Below are positions 16,343 to 21,733 of a stretch of DNA of 21,733 nucleotides, one piece after another. How positions within the stretch are numbered: position 1 is the stretch's first letter; every line of letters begins with the position of its first letter. Below the pieces are notes generated by a model. It saw only the letters and a list, made by a program, of their open reading frames with translations, had not been told where the DNA came from and did not search any database. Both the position numbers and the translations under genes were made by a program. The DNA is from Alistipes sp. (GTDB lineage Bacteria; Bacteroidota; Bacteroidia; Bacteroidales; Rikenellaceae), in NCBI GenBank assembly GCA_020026435.1, contig JAHHQK010000037.1, forward strand, positions 1 through 21,733. The letters run 5' to 3'.

Positions 16343-16969
16343 ATGATGACCATCCAAAAAATAGACCCCCAAAATATAGATCTCCAACTCCAAAACATCG
16401 AACCGATACTCATCGACAAATGCAACTGGCCCAAGGAGTTCCCCTATGCCCCCCATGTGGAGTGCCGGCTGGCTCACACGGGCAGGAACCTCATCATAAG
16501 ATTCGATGTCGAGGAAAAATACACCGCCGCCCGCGTCGACCGTGACAACGGCGAGGTATGGACCGATTCTTGCGTCGAGACATTCATAGCCCTCGACCAG
16601 GCGGGCTACTACAATTTTGAAACAACCTGCATCGGAAAGATGTTGCTTGCTTTCCGCAAAGAACGCAATGTGGATGTCGTACCCGCGTCGCAGCAGATCA
16701 TCGACACCGTGAAACGAACCCCTTCGATGCCCGTCGCGACCTTCGAGGAACGGGTCGGCGACAACCGCTGGTCGCTTAAAATCGAGATCCCCGCATCCGC
16801 GCTCTTCAAGCACAAGCTCGAAGCCTGGGACGGAGTCAAGGCCCGCATGAACCTCTACAAATGCGGCGACAACCTCTCCCACCCTCACTTCCTGTCGTGG
16901 AATCCCATCGATGTGCCTGCACCCGACTTCCACCGACCCGAGTTCTTCCGTGAGGTCGTTTTCGAATAG
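16343..16969 (+). CDS. CBM9-like carbohydrate-binding protein without signal peptide
   Basis: 208 aa from ATG 16343 (ATG 16346 is equally possible). The sequence resembles the family 9 carbohydrate-binding-like fold found as a single domain in Bacteroidetes: APHVECRLAHTGRNLIIRFDVEE early on, VWTDSCVETFIAL at about 72-84, WSLKIEIP at about 143-150, and an ending with HFLSWNPIDVPAPDFHRPEFF. It contains no signal peptide, lipobox or membrane segment, so it should be cytoplasmic, unusual for a glycan-binding fold. It is the first gene of an operon with the NagB-like fusion (26 bp downstream) and NagB, which suggests a link to amino-sugar metabolism, perhaps ligand binding. A catalytic role is neither shown nor excluded. 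Confidence 0.75.
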   Translation: MMTIQKIDPQNIDLQLQNIEPILIDKCNWPKEFPYAPHVECRLAHTGRNLIIRFDVEEKYTAARVDRDNGEVWTDSCVETFIALDQAGYYNFETTCIGKMLLAFRKERNVDVVPASQQIIDTVKRTPSMPVATFEERVGDNRWSLKIEIPASALFKHKLEAWDGVKARMNLYKCGDNLSHPHFLSWNPIDVPAPDFHRPEFFREVVFE

Positions 16970-16995
16970 GTTCCAACACTAAAAAAGATCAGACC

Positions 16996-18945
16996 ATGAA
17001 CAACAAGTATTCACTACCGAAGGATGGCGGGCTGATCGCCGAATCGGCCCCCCACGACATCATCCACCGCTACGAGAAAATACCCACAACGGTCTTCAAA
17101 AACGAGTATGACGGTGTGCAGCACGTAGCCGACGAAATCGTCGAGGCCATCCGCAAGCACAACAATGCCCATTTGTCCAACGAGGTCTACGAAGAGGCTC
17201 AGCCCTTTGCGCTGGGACTCACCACGGGACGAACGCCCCTGGGATTATACCGCGAGCTGGTGAGCCGCTACGAACGCGGCGAGGTGTCATTCAAGAATGT
17301 CGCCGTGTTCAGCCTCGACGAGTTCTACCCCATCAAGGCTCACGAACAGCAAAGCCGCAATTACAGAATCCACGAGGAATTTGTAAACCACATAGATATC
17401 CTGCCCGAGAACGTACACCTGATCGACGGCTCGATTCCCCAGGAGGAGATCTCGGAATATGCCTACAAGTACGGCAAGGCCGCCCGTAAGATCGATCTGA
17501 TGATCATCGGCGTGGGCGAAGACGGTCAGATCGGCTTCAACGAGCCGGGATCCTACTCCAAATCGCGCACCCGCCTCGTGCAGCTCACCTACAACACCCG
17601 CAAGGTGCAGTCTTCGGCGTTCTTCGGACTGGAGAATACCCCCAAAATGGCCATCACGATGGGTCTCGACACGGTGATGCAGGCCCGCAGGATCATGCTC
17701 CTGGCCTGGGGTGAGAACAAGGCCCGGATCGTGCAGAAGGTTGTCGAGGGTGAACTCACCAACATGGTCCCTGCATCGATCCTCCAGTCGCACTCCGACA
17801 TAGAGGTGGTCATCGACGAGAATGCCGCCAGTCAGCTCACCCGCGAGCAGACTCCCTGGCTGGTGGGTCCGTGTGACTGGACGCCGAAATTCGTCAGAAA
17901 GGCCGTCGTATGGCTGTGCGGTGTGGTTCAGAAGCCGATTCTGAAACTCACCTACAAGGATTACATCGAAAATTCGCTGGGCGAACTGCTCGAACAGGGA
18001 CGCACCTACGACAAGATCAATATCGACGTATTCAACGACCTGCAACACACCATCACCGGATGGCCGGGCGGAAAACCCAATGCCGACGACACGACGCGCC
18101 CCGTGCAGTCGTCGCCCTACCCCAAGCGCGTGATCATCTTCTCGCCCCACCCCGATGACGATGTTATCTCGATGGGCGGAACATTCATCCGTCTGGTACA
18201 GCAGGGCCATGATGTCCATGTGGCTTATGAGACGTCGGGCAATGTGGCCGTCCACGACGACGTGGTGCTCCAGAATATCGACACCGCCCGCGAGCTGGGC
18301 TTCGGCGACCGCGTCGAGGAGGTGCGACACATCATCTCCACCAAGCGCAAGGGCGAACCCGAGCCGCGTCCGCTGCTCAATCTGAAGGGTGCGATCCGCC
18401 GTGCGGAGGCCCGTGCCGCCGTGCGTTCGTTCGGACTCAACCCCGACACCAATGCCCACTTCCTGAACCTGCCCTTCTACGAGACGGGCGGCATCAAGAA
18501 GGGCCAGCTGACCGACAAGGACACGAAGATCATCGTCGATCTGCTGCGCGAGATCAAACCCCACCAGATCTACGCCGCCGGTGACCTGGCCGACCCCCAC
18601 GGTACGCACCGCACGGCCATGGAGGCGATTCTGAACGCCCTGGAGGTGGTCAAGAACGACGAATGGCTGAAGGAGTGCCACCTGTGGCTGTACCGTGGCG
18701 CATGGATGGAATGGGATCTGGGTATGGTCGACATGGCCGTGCCGCTCTCGCCCGACGAGCTGATCATGAAGCGTCACGCCATCTACCGCCACCTCTCGCA
18801 GAAGGACATCATGCCCTTCCCGGGAAGCGACCCCCGCGAGTTCTGGCAGCGGGCCGAAGAGCGCACGCAGAACACCGCGAAATTATACGACAGCCTCGGC
18901 ATGGCCGAATACCAGGCCATCGAGGTGTTCGTCAAGATGTTTTAG
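16996..18945 (+). CDS. NagB-like domain fused to PIG-L/LmbE deacetylase-like domain
   Basis: 649 aa, cytoplasmic. Residues 30-290 match glucosamine-6-phosphate deaminase: GLTTGRTPLGLYREL (74-88), catalytic-position Asp108 in FSLDEF, and VGEDGQIGFNEP (173-184). Compared with E. coli NagB, Asp72, Asp141 and Glu148 are kept as Asp108, Asp176 and Glu183, but the ring-opening His143 is Gln178. Residues 376-620 form a PIG-L/LmbE-type zinc deacetylase-like domain with HPDDD (385-389) and DPHGTHR (533-539; His535 and His538 candidate metal ligands). Two-domain proteins of this size are known in Bacteroidetes as 'glucosamine-6-phosphate deaminase-like' (for example, from memory, BT_0258). It is second in a three-gene operon ahead of true NagB. 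It may deacetylate an amino sugar, or be regulatory; neither activity is proven. Confidence 0.85.
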   Translation: MNNKYSLPKDGGLIAESAPHDIIHRYEKIPTTVFKNEYDGVQHVADEIVEAIRKHNNAHLSNEVYEEAQPFALGLTTGRTPLGLYRELVSRYERGEVSFKNVAVFSLDEFYPIKAHEQQSRNYRIHEEFVNHIDILPENVHLIDGSIPQEEISEYAYKYGKAARKIDLMIIGVGEDGQIGFNEPGSYSKSRTRLVQLTYNTRKVQSSAFFGLENTPKMAITMGLDTVMQARRIMLLAWGENKARIVQKVVEGELTNMVPASILQSHSDIEVVIDENAASQLTREQTPWLVGPCDWTPKFVRKAVVWLCGVVQKPILKLTYKDYIENSLGELLEQGRTYDKINIDVFNDLQHTITGWPGGKPNADDTTRPVQSSPYPKRVIIFSPHPDDDVISMGGTFIRLVQQGHDVHVAYETSGNVAVHDDVVLQNIDTARELGFGDRVEEVRHIISTKRKGEPEPRPLLNLKGAIRRAEARAAVRSFGLNPDTNAHFLNLPFYETGGIKKGQLTDKDTKIIVDLLREIKPHQIYAAGDLADPHGTHRTAMEAILNALEVVKNDEWLKECHLWLYRGAWMEWDLGMVDMAVPLSPDELIMKRHAIYRHLSQKDIMPFPGSDPREFWQRAEERTQNTAKLYDSLGMAEYQAIEVFVKMF

Positions 18946-18987
18946 AAAAACTGAAAACCAAACTGTTTAATAAATTTTTTAGCAATT

Positions 18988-19782
18988 ATGCGACTGATTA
19001 TCGAAGACACTTCCAAACAGGTTGCACAGTGGGCAGCCAACTACATCATCCAGCAGATCAAAGCCAAGGAGCAGGTGACCAAATCGCCTTTCGTCCTGGG
19101 TCTGCCTACCGGTTCCACGCCCCTGGAAACCTATAAAGAACTGATCCGCCGTCACAAGACCGGAGAGGTTTCGTTCCAGAACGTCATCACGTTCAACATG
19201 GACGAGTATGTCGGTCTTCCCGAGGAGCACCCCGAGAGCTACCACTCGTTTATGTGGAACAACTTCTTCCAGCATATCGACATCAAACCCGAGAACGTAC
19301 ACATCCTCAACGGTAACGCCGAGGATCTCCAGAAGGAGTGCGCCGACTATGAGGCAGCAATCCTGGAGGCAGGCGGCATCGACCTGTTCATGGGCGGCGT
19401 CGGCGAGGACGGCCACATCGCATTCAACGAGCCTTTCTCGTCGCTCAACTCGCGTACCCGCATGAAGACGCTGACCACCGACACGATCCAGGTCAACGCC
19501 CGTTTCTTCGGCGGTGACATCTCGCTCGTGCCGAAGACCGCTCTGACGGTCGGCGTTGGTACGGTTCTCGCCTCGAAGAAGGTGATGATCCTTGCTACGG
19601 GCCACAAGAAAGCCCGTGCCGTGCGTCACGGTGTCGAGGGTGCCTACAACCACCAGTGGACGATCTCGGCTCTCCAGGTTCACCCCAACGGAGTCCTCGT
19701 TTGTGACGACCCCGCCGCCGAGGAGCTGAAGGTCGCTACCTTCCGCTATTTCAAGGACATCGAGCGCGACAACCTGATCTAA
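18988..19782 (+). CDS. nagB: Glucosamine-6-phosphate deaminase
   Basis: 264 aa, the usual NagB length. Converts glucosamine 6-phosphate to fructose 6-phosphate and ammonia in the cytoplasm. All catalytic positions of the E. coli enzyme are present at the same numbers: Asp72 (FNMDEYVG), Asp141 and His143 (GEDGHIAFNEP) and Glu148. The phosphate-binding loop GLPTGSTP (38-45) is also intact. It lies 42 bp after the NagB-like fusion with no recognisable promoter between, so the two are probably co-transcribed, and a strong terminator follows. It can take amino sugar freed from hyaluronan, or from other GlcNAc sources, into glycolysis. GalNAc from chondroitin would need an extra conversion not encoded here. 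Confidence 0.96.
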   Translation: MRLIIEDTSKQVAQWAANYIIQQIKAKEQVTKSPFVLGLPTGSTPLETYKELIRRHKTGEVSFQNVITFNMDEYVGLPEEHPESYHSFMWNNFFQHIDIKPENVHILNGNAEDLQKECADYEAAILEAGGIDLFMGGVGEDGHIAFNEPFSSLNSRTRMKTLTTDTIQVNARFFGGDISLVPKTALTVGVGTVLASKKVMILATGHKKARAVRHGVEGAYNHQWTISALQVHPNGVLVCDDPAAEELKVATFRYFKDIERDNLI

Positions 19783-19838
19783 GTCCTCGCGCCTGACACT
19801 CCCGCCACCGACCTTCGCCAGGCCCGGTGACGATTTCC

Positions 19839-19881
19839 AACCCCGACAGCCCCGTTTTTGGGGCGTCGGGGTTCTTTTTTT
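19839..19881 (+). terminator. Rho-independent terminator after nagB
   Basis: AACCCCGAC then, after a bulged A, GCCCC (19839-19853) pairs with GGGGC and GTCGGGGTT (19860-19873). The loop is GTTTTT, and seven T follow (19875-19881). It closes the CBM9-like/NagB-like/NagB operon. Confidence 0.93.
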
Positions 19882-20234
19882 GCAGACTCGAAGACCGACC
19901 TTGGGGCTATCGGCCGTAAATGCAGGGGAACCGGACGCGAGGGGAAGAACAGTGATAACAACCTAATGCAATGCGCGTTACCCGAACGGCCGTTCCTTCG
20001 CACACCTCTCTCCGAAACGGCAACGGCCCAATCGCCGGAAGCCGGCAGCAACTCCCCGCCCCGCAAAGATCAACCGGGCGAGGCCCTTCTGCCTCAAGAG
20101 CCTTCATCCCCAGCGCAATGAAAGCGAGAAATCGACAAATTATTTTGGATTTAAAAATTAAGCATTATCTTTGCATACGAATTCCGATAAGTCGAACGAC
20201 CGTCCGATTTTGAAAATCACAACACACAAATATT
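19882..20234 (+). other. Intergenic region with rho promoter
   Basis: 353 bp between the nagB terminator and rho. The first 250 bp are G/C-rich and contain an 87-codon open frame with no domain-like pattern, no ribosome-binding or promoter signal, and composition unlike the neighbouring genes, so I do not call it. From 20120 the sequence turns A/T-rich and carries the rho promoter. No RNA family is recognised. Confidence 0.55.
20144..20173 (+). promoter_or_regulatory. Promoter of rho
   Basis: TTTG (20144-20147), an 18-nt spacer and TATCTTTG (20166-20173) match the Bacteroidetes consensus. Transcription would start near 20180, giving a leader of about 55 nt before the ATG at 20235. Confidence 0.8.
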
Positions 20235-21733
20235 ATGCAGGATTTAGAGGCGCTTGAGAAGAAAAGTCTCGTCGAATTGCGCGAAATCGCAAGGACACTG
20301 AGCCTGAAAAACATTATGGTAAAAAAGCGCGAACTTATAGAGAAAATCGTTGCCTCCACCACCGCACCGGCCCCTGCGGATGCTGCCGAGCATTCAGCCG
20401 CCGCACCGGAGCATCCGGCCCAGACCGAAAAACCCGCCGCCAAAGAGGCGTCGACCCGTGACACCAAGGTACGAGCCACGCGGAGCCGTCGTCCGCGTGT
20501 GACCAAGATCGAGGCCAACACCCCCGTGGACACCGAGGCTGCGGCCGTTACGGAGGAGACGAAAGCAACTGACACACAAGCTGCGAACAGCGAATCCGAA
20601 ACTGCAAAAGCCCCGAAGCGTCGCGGTCGCAAGCCCAAAAACCACACGGCGGAGGAGAGCGTAGAACCGACAGTGACCGCACCCGTCCGTGAGACCGAGA
20701 CAGACCGCGAGCCCGACCACCACGAGGAGATCCGCGAGGAGCACCACGAACCGGAGGAGCAGACAGCACAGCAGACCGATCATGTGGATTCGTTTGCCGA
20801 TGAGGTGATCACCAAAGACGACTTTGCCGGAGAGATCGAGGGCGAGGGTGTGCTGGAGGTGATGCCCGACGGATACGGATTCCTCCGCTCGGCCGACTAC
20901 AACTATCTGAACTCTCCGGACGACATCTATGTGTCGCCCTCGCAGATCAAACTGTTCGGTCTGAAGCCCGGCGATACGGTCAACGGCGCAATCCGTCCCC
21001 CGAAGGAGGGCGAGAAATACTTCCCCCTGGTACGGGTCAACGAGATCAACGGTCTGAAACCCGAATATATCCGCGACCGCGTGCAGTTCGAGTATATGAC
21101 GCCCCTGTTCCCGAGCGAGAAGTTCTGCCTGACGGGCAACGGCCACAACAACCTCTCGAACCGCGTTGTGGATCTCTTCTCGCCCATCGGCAAAGGTCAG
21201 CGTGCGCTGATCGTGGCCCAGCCCAAGACGGGTAAGACCATGTTGCTGCAATCCATCGCCAACGCCATCGCCGACAACCACCCCGAGGTCTACATGATCG
21301 TGCTGCTGATCGACGAGCGTCCCGAGGAGGTCACCGAGATGGCCCGCAATGTGAAGGCCGAAGTTGTGGCTTCGACCTTCGACGAGCAGGCTTCGCGCCA
21401 TGTGAAGGTGGCCGAGATGGTGCTCGACAAGGCCAAGCGCATGGTGGAGTGCGGTCACGATGTGGTAATCTTCCTCGATTCGATCACGCGTCTGGCCCGC
21501 GCCTACAACTCCGTGCAGCCGGCCTCGGGCAAGGTGCTTTCGGGAGGTGTCGATGCCAACGCCCTCCACAAACCCAAGCGTTTCTTCGGTGCGGCCCGCA
21601 ACACGGAGGAGAAAGGTTCGCTGACGATCATCGCCACGGCACTCATCGACACGGGTTCGAAAATGGACGAAGTGATCTTCGAGGAGTTCAAGGGTACGGG
21701 TAACATGGAGCTGCAGCTGGACCGCAAGCTGGC
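20235..21733 (+). CDS. rho: Transcription termination factor Rho, 3' end cut by window
   Basis: The first 499 residues are visible; the gene runs off the right edge. Rho is the hexameric RNA-dependent ATPase that ends transcription at C-rich sites. Residues 1-40 are the helical Rho_N domain. About 42-195 is a low-complexity insertion rich in Ala, Glu, Thr and basic clusters (RRGRKPK at 129-135; the HHEE/HHEPEE stretch at 162-175), absent from the 419-aa E. coli protein. The RNA-binding cold-shock domain follows (GYGFLR 213-218, YVSPSQIKLFGL 232-243). Then comes the ATPase core: Walker A AQPKTGKT (328-335), Walker B VIFLDSITRLARAYN (411-425), and the Q/R-loop region to DRKL at 499. The E. coli sequence FDEPASRHV reads FDEQASRHV here. 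A long disordered insert is known for Bacteroides Rho, where it was linked to condensate formation. Confidence 0.97.
   Translation, partial: MQDLEALEKKSLVELREIARTLSLKNIMVKKRELIEKIVASTTAPAPADAAEHSAAAPEHPAQTEKPAAKEASTRDTKVRATRSRRPRVTKIEANTPVDTEAAAVTEETKATDTQAANSESETAKAPKRRGRKPKNHTAEESVEPTVTAPVRETETDREPDHHEEIREEHHEPEEQTAQQTDHVDSFADEVITKDDFAGEIEGEGVLEVMPDGYGFLRSADYNYLNSPDDIYVSPSQIKLFGLKPGDTVNGAIRPPKEGEKYFPLVRVNEINGLKPEYIRDRVQFEYMTPLFPSEKFCLTGNGHNNLSNRVVDLFSPIGKGQRALIVAQPKTGKTMLLQSIANAIADNHPEVYMIVLLIDERPEEVTEMARNVKAEVVASTFDEQASRHVKVAEMVLDKAKRMVECGHDVVIFLDSITRLARAYNSVQPASGKVLSGGVDANALHKPKRFFGAARNTEEKGSLTIIATALIDTGSKMDEVIFEEFKGTGNMELQLDRKL

Noticed and set aside
17287..18792. 501-codon open frame opposite the NagB-like/PIG-L gene
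   Set aside because: Antisense shadow; the plus-strand protein has clear catalytic motifs.
19858..20121. 87-codon frame between nagB and rho
   Set aside because: Begins within the nagB terminator hairpin and has no domain-like sequence or start signal.
1..21733. CRISPR arrays, tRNA or rRNA genes, insertion sequences, prophage
   Set aside because: No regularly spaced repeats, cloverleaf-like segments, transposase or integrase motifs were seen on either strand by eye.

Overview
The window looks like a chromosomal segment from a gut Bacteroidales bacterium, most likely Alistipes or a close relative. Supporting signs are the Bacteroidetes-type promoters (TTTG, 18-20 nt, TAnnTTTG), G/C-rich genes with A/T-rich spacers, DUF4988-type surface lipoproteins with acidic residues after the lipobox cysteine, a fimbrillin-like lipoprotein, and a Rho protein with a long low-complexity insertion. 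The genus is an inference; no rRNA marker is present.

Layout. (1) 1-605 is non-coding, with a strongly C-rich, G-poor part. (2) 606-2270 (+) is a fused nucleoside (uridine) kinase, followed by two converging terminators. (3) 2575-10435 (-) is a four-gene operon, read right to left: GH88 unsaturated glucuronyl hydrolase, S1-type sulfatase, DUF4988 + beta-helix lipoprotein (likely a PL29-type lyase), and a second DUF4988 + beta-helix lipoprotein. (4) 10743-13715 (+), divergent from that operon, is a PL8 chondroitin/hyaluronan lyase. (5) 13716-16212 is a distinctly A/T-rich module: a promoter inside a 46-bp palindrome, a small ORF carrying A7 and G9 tracts near its start, and a fimbrillin-like/beta-helix lipoprotein. 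(6) 16343-19782 (+) is a three-gene operon with a clear promoter and terminator: a CBM9-like protein without a signal peptide, a NagB-like/PIG-L fusion in which a catalytic His is Gln, and canonical NagB. (7) 20235 to the right edge is rho, cut by the window.

How the genes fit together. Regions 3 and 4 form a glycosaminoglycan (chondroitin/dermatan/hyaluronan) degradation locus. A probably surface-exposed lyase and partner lipoprotein would cut or bind polymer. Periplasmic PL8 lyase, sulfatase and GH88 would finish oligosaccharides to monosaccharides. NagB in region 6 could feed the amino sugar into glycolysis. No SusC/SusD pair and no hybrid two-component or ECF regulator lies in the window, so import and control must be encoded elsewhere. 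The points most worth follow-up are the homopolymer-bearing small ORF with its palindromic promoter, and the NagB-like/PIG-L fusion beside true NagB.
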